Assembly (NCBI GenBank): GCA_947074275.1
Contig: CAMTPA010000015.1
Coordinates: 1-49,175 of the forward strand
Source: an uncultured Bacteroides sp.
Lineage (GTDB): Bacteria > Bacteroidota > Bacteroidia > Bacteroidales > Bacteroidaceae
DNA: 49,175 nt
Reading direction: 5' to 3'
A program made the translations under genes and the position numbers. A model generated the notes under the pieces. It was given only the letters and a program-made list of their open reading frames with translations, had not been told where the DNA came from and did not search any database. Within the stretch, counting starts at the first letter, position 1. Every line of letters begins with the position of its first letter. Shown here one piece after another: positions 27,685 to 35,823 of this stretch.

Positions 27685-29925
27685 TTACTTATTTATTGTT
27701 TCCAAATAATTGATTATATCTTTCTCACGCTCTTTAGGAAATACCTCCAGCTGAGTAATCTTCCCATCCTTTAATGTCACCTCCACGGTTGTTTTATGAG
27801 CAGCGTGAAGCTTGAAGCGAACATCCCAATGAGCTGGCCAAGCCGGAAAAAGATAAATCTTATCGTCCACCTCTTGCATTAACATCTCTTGCATACCAAT
27901 CATTCCACTTCCTCCCCAGTTCAAATCGGGAGTCCAGTCATAGCCTGGCCCCCAAAAAGCAGGAAAACGATGTGGGCCGTTGCTCATCTTCTTCAAAGTC
28001 AACTTCTTTGCCTCGTCTGTCAACCCCAAACAAGCAGCCCAAATGTTATCTTGCTTCCAGCCTACGTGTGTGCGAAACTTCAACGCATCGGGGTCGTATT
28101 GGTAGGTATTGATTGCTGTTTCCAAACTGGGACGGCCCACTCCGTAGCTACGCCAAGGAAAAACGGGATAGAGCTGAGGAGTTTCGATGTTGTTGACACG
28201 CTCCCACGAAAGAGCTGGCGCAATCATCTGTTTGCCATCTACATAGCGCAAAGGCGACTGCGGAATACGCTCTAACATCTCAGAGTTGAGACCCGACGAA
28301 CGAAGCACCGAGCGAAGAGCTTCGATAGTAGTCACTGGGTTGTGAGCCATCTTGTAGGTTTCGCACGCTGTGCCGGGATAGATAATCAACTTTCCATCAC
28401 CATCCAAATCTTTACGCCCACGCTGCGATGCCAACAAGCGATAATGTTGGTCAAAAAATTGTACCACACTCTCTATCATCGGCAGATAAGGAGTAATATC
28501 CTCGTCGTTGTAGCGTTTTGTGTCGAGAATCATTTGGCAAAACTCCAACACCGTGTCCCACTGATATTCCAACCAAGCGTTGTATTCAATTCCTTTATCG
28601 AACGATTCGGGACGCTTAAAACCATATTCGGCTGGATTGGGCAAGCCATAGTTTTCCAACTGCTCGGTGTAGCAGGCACCATCGTGCCCCCAATATATTC
28701 TACTACGTAACTCTGCCGTAAGCAATAGACGGTTGTAAAAATCGAACTGCGATTTCATCATATCAAAGTCACCACTCTTCAACATCGGCCAGTAGACAAG
28801 ACGTTGGTTTTGTGCCGTCATCGTGCCTCCGCCCCAACGACGAAAATCGGGTGTAAAGGGCATCTTAGCATCCACATAAGTGGGGTCGAAAGTAAACAGG
28901 CCACCGTTGAACTTACTGGGGTCTTTGCCATAAGCGTTGCAACCCAGCATATAGCGAAACAATGTATAATTGCGCACCACATCTGCCCCCTCTTCGCCAC
29001 CACCTTCAATAAAGCTTCGTTTCCAAAACTCATTCCACCAACGCCGAGCAGCTACACGGTCTTTATTGGCTTTTACTTCCAATTCCATATCCGCCAACGA
29101 TTGTTTCCAATCATCTACACTGCCCTGCTGAGTATGCAGCACAATCTTAAAATCGTGGTTGCGCTTCGCTTTTTTGCTTTCGTAAAGCCAAGCGGTGTAA
29201 TCTGTGTCGGCATAAACCCCATTTAAAGATTCTTTAAACTGCAATTGAGCACCACTTAAACGTCCACCAAAAGTAAGATTCTTCAGTGGGTTGTACATTT
29301 TATCTTTTACAGCCTCCAATCCTTGTTGCTTCACCGAAACATCAAACACCGTCTGCTCGGCATTTTGATGAAAAAAAGTAATGTATTCACCATCCGCACA
29401 AATCGAATCGCGTGTAGTGGCAATTTCTTTGGGCAATGCCCATTTGTAAGAACACTGCTGCCCTTCTACTTTGCGAATGGGCCGGTCTTGAACACGCCAA
29501 TTCTCGTAAGTCACGTGAAGCGCACTTGGACTTTCTGTTTTGGCTTCGACGTGCACCACTGGATGAAACACATCCACCCAAAGCATCACCTCGCCATTGG
29601 TTCCAGCAATAGTCATATACCCATCGTTCAGATGAAGAGTTTGTTTGAAATCGGCTGGGTCATTGAAAATAGAAGGAGTGGTAGAAACACGAAAACGACC
29701 TTGTTTAAGAAGCGTGTTGTTTTCATCATAAGTGCCCGTACGAGAAAGATAGAAAAGAATGTCACCATCTTCTACCCACACATTCATTCCTATGTCGCCA
29801 CCACCCAATGGCATCGACTCCGAAGAGTTGGAACTTGGAGTATTCCATACATAAGGAGCGGGTTGCGCTACCACAGCACACACTCCCAACAATAAGAATA
29901 GGAAGCTAAAAAAATATCGTTTCAT
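27685..29925 (-). CDS. DUF5703 domain protein, putative (alpha/alpha)6 glycoside hydrolase
   Basis: 746 residues with a signal peptide ending at VVAQP. The N-terminal beta-sandwich (about 22-260) carries the DUF5703-like opening YVWNTPSSNSSESMPLGGGDIG, which resembles the N-domain of GH95/GH65-like enzymes. The remaining about 460 residues look like an (alpha/alpha)6 toroid, with WWNEFWKRSF, NGGLFTFDP, WGGGTMTAQNQRLVYWPML and WGGSGMIGMQEML. The family has no settled activity known to me. By analogy to GH95-like folds it could be an inverting exo-hydrolase on a pectic side-chain sugar. It sits 21 bp after the esterase gene and is co-transcribed with GH106, so its substrate is probably a rhamnogalacturonan-derived oligosaccharide. 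Confidence 0.82.
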   Translation of the reverse strand: MKRYFFSFLFLLLGVCAVVAQPAPYVWNTPSSNSSESMPLGGGDIGMNVWVEDGDILFYLSRTGTYDENNTLLKQGRFRVSTTPSIFNDPADFKQTLHLNDGYMTIAGTNGEVMLWVDVFHPVVHVEAKTESPSALHVTYENWRVQDRPIRKVEGQQCSYKWALPKEIATTRDSICADGEYITFFHQNAEQTVFDVSVKQQGLEAVKDKMYNPLKNLTFGGRLSGAQLQFKESLNGVYADTDYTAWLYESKKAKRNHDFKIVLHTQQGSVDDWKQSLADMELEVKANKDRVAARRWWNEFWKRSFIEGGGEEGADVVRNYTLFRYMLGCNAYGKDPSKFNGGLFTFDPTYVDAKMPFTPDFRRWGGGTMTAQNQRLVYWPMLKSGDFDMMKSQFDFYNRLLLTAELRSRIYWGHDGACYTEQLENYGLPNPAEYGFKRPESFDKGIEYNAWLEYQWDTVLEFCQMILDTKRYNDEDITPYLPMIESVVQFFDQHYRLLASQRGRKDLDGDGKLIIYPGTACETYKMAHNPVTTIEALRSVLRSSGLNSEMLERIPQSPLRYVDGKQMIAPALSWERVNNIETPQLYPVFPWRSYGVGRPSLETAINTYQYDPDALKFRTHVGWKQDNIWAACLGLTDEAKKLTLKKMSNGPHRFPAFWGPGYDWTPDLNWGGSGMIGMQEMLMQEVDDKIYLFPAWPAHWDVRFKLHAAHKTTVEVTLKDGKITQLEVFPKEREKDIINYLETINK

Positions 29926-29946
29926 AAATGAATTGTCAGTCTGTTA

Positions 29947-31377
29947 TCACTCTTCCCAGCTGTCGGAACGGAAAGAAGAGAGCGGCAAATCTTCGCCATA
30001 TAAATCACCTTGCACATAATTATCGAAAGCATAGCGCACTGCAACTGGATGAGACACAGCAGCACTTTTCACCAAAACTTTGCTACGCTCTATCCACGCT
30101 TTAGCAGGATAAAACACACGGTCTTCGCCTGCTACCTCAAAATGTTTCGACTCGAATGTACCATTGGTATTTACCCACATTGGCGCACGCTCAAAACTCA
30201 CTACCACAGTGTCGTTTTTCACTTCAATCTCTTTGAAGTAAGGGCTTTCGGCAGTCACACCTTTTACTCCGTAAGTTTTGGTAAGTGCCAAACGTGCCAA
30301 ACGCTCGCCCGGTGTGCGTTTATCGGCAGGATGAATACATTTTTCCATACCTACATCCATTAGCACGGCCATCCCTACGTTCTCGTTCATCAATTCCGCT
30401 TTCGCTTGTTGCTCACGCAAAAAAGCCGAGTTTATCACCTTCCGCCCTTTTTCGGTCACTATTTCATAATCGTAAGGTGCTATTTGGCAGTAATAAAAAG
30501 GAAAATCACCCTGCCCCCATTCTTTACGCCAACCTGCTATCAATGCCGAAAACATATCGGCATAGGTAGAAGCACGATTGTAATTGTCTTCGCCTTGATA
30601 CCAAATCACACCACGCATCGTAGTGCCAATGAGTGGTTTCAACATCCCATTATAAAGAAGTGTAGGGTTGCGATTCTTCGATGTTATATCCGCCTCACTT
30701 TGTGGAATCTTCGCTTCGGGAAAAGCACGCAACCAATCGGCATTCATCCACGTTTCGCACGATGAGCCTCCCCACGCCGAAACAATCAACCCCACAGGGG
30801 CATTGAGCTGCTCGTTCAGCAGTTTACCAAAATAATAAGCCGTTGCACTAAAATCACGTACAGATTCAGGACTCGCCATTTGCCATTCACCTATAACATC
30901 AGTCTTAGGCATCAACGATGAAGTGCGTTTTACTGTAAACAGTCTAATATCGGAGTTTGCGCTTTTCAACACATCCATATTACCATTCTCAATGGGTTGA
31001 TTCTTAAAACCTTTCATAGGCATCTCCATATTGCTCTGCCCAGCACAAAGCCAAAGTTCACCCATCATAATGTTGTCAATTCTTGTTTTTGTGCCATCAT
31101 CGAAAGTAATGCTATATGGACCGCCAGCATTTGGAGTTTCTACCGCAAGTTTCCAGTCACCATTCTTATCTGCTTTGGTTTGATGCACTTTCTTATCCCA
31201 ACTGGTAGTTATCGCTACTATTTTATTTGGAGTTGCTGTTCCCCAAAGATTGGCATTGCTTTGTTGCTGCATCACCATATTATCGCTAAAAATAGCGGGT
31301 AGTTTTACTTCAGCTCTCAGTGCAGCTACTACACAAAGCAACCCAAAAGCAAGTATGTATCGTTTATTTCGTTTCAT
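29947..31377 (-). CDS. SGNH-type carbohydrate acetylesterase (sialate O-acetylesterase family)
   Basis: 476 residues with a signal peptide ending at ALRAE. A small beta domain (about 25-100) precedes the SGNH hydrolase core: nucleophile Ser115 in LCAGQSNMEMPM, oxyanion region VSAWGGSSCETW, GVIWYQGEDN, and the likely Asp-His region near CIHPADKRTPGERLA. In glycan loci this family commonly removes acetyl groups. Here acetylated galacturonate of the rhamnogalacturonan backbone is the inferred target, clearing the way for the rhamnosidase encoded 24 bp upstream. Family confidence is high; the acyl acceptor is inferred. Confidence 0.9.
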   Translation of the reverse strand: MKRNKRYILAFGLLCVVAALRAEVKLPAIFSDNMVMQQQSNANLWGTATPNKIVAITTSWDKKVHQTKADKNGDWKLAVETPNAGGPYSITFDDGTKTRIDNIMMGELWLCAGQSNMEMPMKGFKNQPIENGNMDVLKSANSDIRLFTVKRTSSLMPKTDVIGEWQMASPESVRDFSATAYYFGKLLNEQLNAPVGLIVSAWGGSSCETWMNADWLRAFPEAKIPQSEADITSKNRNPTLLYNGMLKPLIGTTMRGVIWYQGEDNYNRASTYADMFSALIAGWRKEWGQGDFPFYYCQIAPYDYEIVTEKGRKVINSAFLREQQAKAELMNENVGMAVLMDVGMEKCIHPADKRTPGERLARLALTKTYGVKGVTAESPYFKEIEVKNDTVVVSFERAPMWVNTNGTFESKHFEVAGEDRVFYPAKAWIERSKVLVKSAAVSHPVAVRYAFDNYVQGDLYGEDLPLSSFRSDSWEE

Positions 31378-31401
31378 TCGTTCTCGATTATCTATGACAG
31401 G

Positions 31402-34400
31402 TTAGTATTTTCTGATAAGCGTATAAGGTCCAAACCATCCAGCAGGAATCAATTCATTGCCTGGCAGACGGTATTTAGCATTAGTCCAAATGCCTTCGAA
31501 AGGAGCTTTACCCTGATCGGAGCCACGAAGAGCATTTGCCCACGTGTTAGTCACGTTCACTTGCAGCGTATTCGTTCCTTGCTTCAGAGCATTTGTCACA
31601 TCTACTTCGTAAGGAGAAGTCCAAGCCACCCCACACTCTTTTCCATTGACAAAAACAGTAGCAACATTGGCTATATCGCCCAATTGTAAGTAAACACGTC
31701 CATCAGGAATTGCTTTCATATCAAAAGTAGATTCATATTCGACTGCTCCGGAGTAAAACTTAATCTTTTCGTTGTCCGACTTCGACCAATCGAAAAGGGT
31801 GTCAGTTTTTATGGTTTCGTTGATAAGAGGGAAATGAACTGTCCACGATTTCACGTTGAAAGGAATCTTTTCTATATTCACTACTTCTACGGGCAGCATT
31901 TCTTCTCGTTTATTTTTAGGAAACACTACAAAAACAGAACCATTGGTAGGCAAATTCAACTCTACTTCTGTACGGCCATTTACCTCTCTCCAATTTGCAG
32001 GGGTAGTTATCTCACCAGTCTGCGCATTCCACAATTCGGGTTGACTACCTTTTATGCGAAAAGAAGCTGTAAACTTACGTCCACCCAACGCATTAATTTC
32101 GGCTGCTGTATTTGCCTTGCTCCCCGACTGATCGGCAATGAAGTAAAGTTCCATTTCTGCACCGCTTCGATGATTCCAAGCTATATTTTTAGGAAGTATC
32201 ACATCTTTTTCTATTCCATAAGCCAAAAAGTCATCGGCCACATAGGGCAATTGAGGAATCACTACACCCGCCTTGCGAAACTCATCAATCTTTGCGGCAA
32301 CTTCCGCCGATAAGGGTAGATTGTCTGGATTCATTGGGTGTGCATCAGGCAATACCAAAACTGCATATTCGGCACCACCAGGCAATACAATTTTACCATC
32401 ACGAGTTTCGGCCAAGCGAATCAAGGCATCTTTATTGAATGAATCGTAGCTATAACCACGAAGCGGATTTATCCACTCTTCAGGATCGGCCATATTGGCC
32501 GAATGAGTTACACCTACGGGGCGAACACGTGTTGGTTCACCTTCGTTTGCCAAACGAATACGCTCGCTTTGTACTCGTTCTGTACCCATTATGCCAGGCA
32601 ACATAGGCACTAATCTATCGGGCAAAATGGCACGGCGTGGAATTTCTTCACCTGTAAATACTGCTATATCTACAACAGGACGACCATACTGCAACAGAGC
32701 TTGACAGCGAGCAATATAATCTACAAATGATTTTCCTTCGCCCCACCAAGTTTGGTCGCGCTGAAAGAAAAGCCCAATGCCATCAAGCGTCATACCCGGT
32801 GTGCGTTCCAACCAAGGATTGTGCGTATATACGTGAAAGAAAAGTTTATTCACCCCCAATGCAAAGTTTCTATCCATCAAAGGCTTCAGTATAGCAGGAT
32901 CTTCATTCCATACGCCACGCACTTGCGTAAAGCCCTCTACTTGAATGATATTTTTGCCGTAGACGTGCGCACCGTGTATGGCATCAATCATATCGTTTGG
33001 TTTATCGTGCGTGGGACTATTTAGCCAAAATTCACCCATAGGCAAATCGACGTGCTGATAGTGCATCATACCATCGCTCACCATTGTGGGCGAAACACAC
33101 TCAGCCGAGAAAAGACAATCTTTTTCTTTGGCATATTCATTGAGAGTGGTAAAAAACACATCAGTTATCAGTTCGTTGATGGTGTTGCGCACATCTCGCA
33201 GCACTTGCTCACTGCGCTGAGTGTTTTCCATTGGCACACCAGCCAACAGAGGAAGATAAGGCATTAGACTATATCCCCTACGTGCTTCAAACTCGGCAGC
33301 AAAGTTGCCACTCCAGTTCTGACTACCACATTCCCAACTGTCTACGTGCATATACTTCAACACCTTTTCAGCTATCCCTGAGTCAGTATTCTCAAACATC
33401 TGTCCAAACCAGTTTTCAAGTTGCTTTCTCACAGCCTGCTTACTGAATTTGTCGCATTCCAATCCTTTGGCACCACCGCCCGTAGCGTTGGTATGCCCCG
33501 TTGCAGTATGTCCCATTCGCAAAATGCGCCATTCGCCACGAGGTAGTTTGGCTGTCACACGTCCGTTCTCCACAGGCAACTCTATGATTTCATCCAATTG
33601 TACGCATTCATTGTCGGCCACCTCGTCTTGAGTGGTAGCCGATGCTACACGCCACACCAACCCCGCTTTTCCTTCCCATTGATGAATACGTGGTGAAGCG
33701 TGCAATACAATGTCTTTGATTCTTAAATTAGGACTCCATTTAGCCGCATCCAAATCTTCGCTCCCTGGCTCGCTACCTTCGGGTGTCCACTCAAAGCGAA
33801 AATATTTGGCAGTAGTTTCGGGTAGTGCGTGTGTAGACTGAAAATCGGTATTTTGCCACCCTTGGCGCGCAGGAACCAATTGTTTTACTTCCGTATAGTT
33901 CACCCCATCTTGACTTGCCAACACCTTCAAGCGATGTGCCTGATAGTTGTTGCCCGAAAGAATAATCTCGATGTTGCGTGCAGTGATTGGTTCGGCATAT
34001 TCATATTGAATCCACGCAGGAGCCGATGAGCGAAACCGCCCATCCTCTTCACGAGTAATGGTTCGTTTGCCCGCATACTTCTCGTTTTCAATTGTCCCAT
34101 ATGTCACCACAGGCTTCAACTGAGTGTTTTGAGGTTGTTTGTTCAAAGGAATAGCAAACGTAGCTATGTCTTCGTAATATCCCTCGTAGTTCTCAGGCTG
34201 TGGCAGCAACAAGTTTTTCAACCTTCCACCAGCCACAACTGTATCGCTCCACACCACTTTTTGCATCGATTCTTTAGGCGTGTTCCAAGGACCGCCTGCC
34301 AATGCAAAACCATCGCAAATGTGCATTCCCATTTTTAATCCTAACCGATCGGCTTCTTTGAAGCTATGATTAATCATTTTCCACCATTCGGGCGAAAGTT

Positions 34401-34665
34401 GCTGTGCTCGCCCATCGTATTGCGGCCCTTCACTCACACCTTTTATCGGCATCAGATAGGCACCTCCCAGTCCCACCTCTTTCATTGCTTCGAGATCGGC
34501 CGTAATTCCTTCGGACGATGCAGCACCAAACATCCAATACCAAAATGTCCACGGTTTAGCATCGCCTTGTGGATTGAAAAAATGTTGTTGGACTTGGCTT
34601 TGAGCAGTCAAGTTATGCGAAGCAGCTACCAAGCAAATAGCTGCCAAAAGTTTCTTTATAGTCAT
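31402..34665 (-). CDS. Glycoside hydrolase family 106, alpha-L-rhamnosidase
   Basis: 1087 residues from the ATG at 34665, which starts a proper signal peptide (MTIKKLLAAICLVAASHNLTAQ). The open frame extends 36 residues further to 34773 without a good secretion signal. GH106 features: KPWTFWYWMFG at the N-terminus, TIM-barrel segments GLGGAYLMPI, HMHICDGFALAGGPW and YMHVDSWECGSQNW, then SAECVSPTM and IIQVEGFTQVRG, whose glutamates are candidate catalytic residues. A C-terminal galactose-binding-like sandwich (about 970-1060; VFVNGKECGVAW) follows. The enzyme is expected to release alpha-linked L-rhamnose from pectic oligosaccharides in the periplasm. It is the first gene of the hydrolase block (GH106, esterase, DUF5703, GH2). 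Confidence 0.92.
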   Translation of the reverse strand: MTIKKLLAAICLVAASHNLTAQSQVQQHFFNPQGDAKPWTFWYWMFGAASSEGITADLEAMKEVGLGGAYLMPIKGVSEGPQYDGRAQQLSPEWWKMINHSFKEADRLGLKMGMHICDGFALAGGPWNTPKESMQKVVWSDTVVAGGRLKNLLLPQPENYEGYYEDIATFAIPLNKQPQNTQLKPVVTYGTIENEKYAGKRTITREEDGRFRSSAPAWIQYEYAEPITARNIEIILSGNNYQAHRLKVLASQDGVNYTEVKQLVPARQGWQNTDFQSTHALPETTAKYFRFEWTPEGSEPGSEDLDAAKWSPNLRIKDIVLHASPRIHQWEGKAGLVWRVASATTQDEVADNECVQLDEIIELPVENGRVTAKLPRGEWRILRMGHTATGHTNATGGGAKGLECDKFSKQAVRKQLENWFGQMFENTDSGIAEKVLKYMHVDSWECGSQNWSGNFAAEFEARRGYSLMPYLPLLAGVPMENTQRSEQVLRDVRNTINELITDVFFTTLNEYAKEKDCLFSAECVSPTMVSDGMMHYQHVDLPMGEFWLNSPTHDKPNDMIDAIHGAHVYGKNIIQVEGFTQVRGVWNEDPAILKPLMDRNFALGVNKLFFHVYTHNPWLERTPGMTLDGIGLFFQRDQTWWGEGKSFVDYIARCQALLQYGRPVVDIAVFTGEEIPRRAILPDRLVPMLPGIMGTERVQSERIRLANEGEPTRVRPVGVTHSANMADPEEWINPLRGYSYDSFNKDALIRLAETRDGKIVLPGGAEYAVLVLPDAHPMNPDNLPLSAEVAAKIDEFRKAGVVIPQLPYVADDFLAYGIEKDVILPKNIAWNHRSGAEMELYFIADQSGSKANTAAEINALGGRKFTASFRIKGSQPELWNAQTGEITTPANWREVNGRTEVELNLPTNGSVFVVFPKNKREEMLPVEVVNIEKIPFNVKSWTVHFPLINETIKTDTLFDWSKSDNEKIKFYSGAVEYESTFDMKAIPDGRVYLQLGDIANVATVFVNGKECGVAWTSPYEVDVTNALKQGTNTLQVNVTNTWANALRGSDQGKAPFEGIWTNAKYRLPGNELIPAGWFGPYTLIRKY

Positions 34666-34797
34666 ATTCTGAGTAGTTTTACCTTTTTTCTCTACGGAGA
34701 GACGGTCAAGAAGCTTATTTGTACCCAAAACAAGCAAAAAGAAATAGCGAATTAAAGCGATATATTTAAACATTCAACCAACGCTATGTTTTATACT

Positions 34798-34805
34798 CAA
34801 ACTTA
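34798..34805 (-). promoter_or_regulatory. Candidate -7 element of the GH106-led transcript
   Basis: On the minus strand the site reads TAAGTTTG (consensus TAnnTTTG), 133 bp before the chosen GH106 start. A TTTG lies at 34831-34834 but the 25-nt spacing is longer than ideal. It supports the shorter GH106 start only weakly. Confidence 0.35.
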
Positions 34806-34917
34806 GCCCTACATAGAAAATACAGTAAATCAAAAAAGGAGTTATTCAACAAAGTTTGCTCGTTAAACGTTTATTAAAATACCGAACAACTTATAAATCT
34901 TTTAAATTAAAGCAATT

Positions 34918-35103
34918 ATGCGATACATTTACTACGCAATTTTACTAATTATTTTTTTCTGTGTGGCCATCATTTCGGCATTGATATTCACGCGTTTACT
35001 GGGTCTCGACCCCCTATTTTCTATCTGCATTGCAGGGATATGCTGTTTCTTCATTTATTATCAGAAAGATGCTTTATTTCGTTTCTTAGACAAATATTTA
35101 TAA
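34918..35103 (+). CDS. Small two-helix membrane protein, function unknown
   Basis: 61 residues with two hydrophobic segments: about 5-28 (AILLIIFFCVAIISALIFTRL) and about 32-48 (FSICIAGICCFFIYY). A charged tail (KDALFRFLDKYL) follows. The start codon is preceded by an A-rich stretch as usual in Bacteroidetes. The gene is divergent from the GH106 transcript and upstream of the hydrogenase region. I do not recognise a family. Hydrophobic pattern and isolated position make it a plausible real gene, but short AT-rich frames can look membrane-like by chance. Confidence 0.5.
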   Translation: MRYIYYAILLIIFFCVAIISALIFTRLLGLDPLFSICIAGICCFFIYYQKDALFRFLDKYL

Positions 35104-35324
35104 GTAAAACAAAATACATCACCAAGCCTTACCCCACAATGAAAGGAAAGAACCGCACTTATACCAATCAAGGATAGCACAGTTCTTCACGATAATAATG
35201 CCTTGAAGTATATCATCAAGACACACGAACGAAATGTAGGTTCGAGAAAAAGAACCTTATAGCATCATAGAGTTAAAGAGAGAATTATGCTTGTTTGCTC
35301 TGTTTTTCAACTGTGTAGTTTTAA

Positions 35325-35394
35325 TTTAGTTTCAATGCGAGGAAACTTTTGTTCCAAGGGGGAGAAACTTTTGTTTCAATGCGATGAAACTAAA
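35325..35394. repeat. Three-unit array of GTTTCA/TGAAAC palindromes with exact 22-nt period
   Basis: Units start at 35329, 35351 and 35373, joined by TTTT and bounded by TTTA and TAAA. The centres ATGCGA are the reverse complement of TCGCAT in the array at 27571-27662, so the two arrays are in opposite orientation; the outermost 22 nt match at 21 of 22 positions. The middle unit is degenerate. It lies in the gap 35104-35417, whose first 200 bp hold nothing I can assign. Confidence 0.88.
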
Positions 35395-35417
35395 TGGAAT
35401 ATTAACATCCAATAATC

Positions 35418-35579
35418 CTACTGTGTTTGCGCAATCTGAAGCGTTTGATGCTTGTATCGCTGCGTAGAGCGAATGAGCGAACTACCCATATAACATACAA
35501 AAATCAAACCTGCAACAAACATCATCAAACCCACCCTTATGGCACGTTCGCGATATAGCAAATCTTGTTTTCTTCGCAT
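35418..35579 (-). CDS. Small single-pass membrane protein divergent from the hydrogenase operon
   Basis: A 53-codon frame from ATG at 35579 to TAG at 35418-35420. The protein has a charged N-terminus (MRRKQDLLYRERAIR), one hydrophobic helix at about residues 16-34 (VGLMMFVAGLIFVCYMGSS) and a basic, polar tail ending in Gln. The positive-inside pattern is that of a bitopic inner-membrane protein. A perfect TAnnTTTG element lies 32 bp upstream on the same strand (35611-35618), which supports real expression. No family is recognised. It shares a 244-bp divergent promoter region with hydA; any functional tie to the hydrogenase is conjecture. Confidence 0.6.
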   Translation of the reverse strand: MRRKQDLLYRERAIRVGLMMFVAGLIFVCYMGSSLIRSTQRYKHQTLQIAQTQ

Positions 35580-35610
35580 TGTCTTTTTATTTTTGTTAGT
35601 TTTGATAATG

Positions 35611-35618
35611 CAAAGATA
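35611..35618 (-). promoter_or_regulatory. -7 promoter element for the 53-residue membrane protein
   Basis: Minus-strand TATCTTTG matches TAnnTTTG exactly, 32 bp before the start codon at 35579. No convincing -33 element is visible at the normal spacing. Confidence 0.5.
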
Positions 35619-35760
35619 GAAGCCACATTCTACATTCTATTTACACTTGCGTTACATCTCGTTGACAATGCACAATAAAGCCCCATTTGCGCATTTTGTA
35701 TACAAAAAATAGATCTTAGAGCAAACATTGCAAAAAAGAGTGATTTGCAACTGTTAAAAA

Positions 35761-35792
35761 TTCGATTATAAGTAAACATATTGTTATCTTTG
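35761..35792 (+). promoter_or_regulatory. Promoter of the hydAEGF operon
   Basis: TATCTTTG at 35785-35792 matches the Bacteroidetes -7 consensus. TTCG at 35761-35764 is a three-of-four match to the -33 TTTG at exactly 20 nt spacing. The hydA start codon is 32 bp downstream. Confidence 0.65.
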
Positions 35793-35823
35793 CACACGCA
35801 AAAAAAATAACCTAATTATTGAT

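Noticed and set aside
31402..34773. Longer GH106 start at 34773
   Set aside because: The extra 36 residues place a second hydrophobic stretch before a complete signal peptide and would overlap the probable promoter region. The ATG at 34665 fits better.
35137..35180. 12-codon frame starting MKGKNRTYTNQG in the gap after the 61-residue gene
   Set aside because: Too short, with no supporting promoter, conservation or neighbour. Nothing else in 35104-35324 could be assigned.
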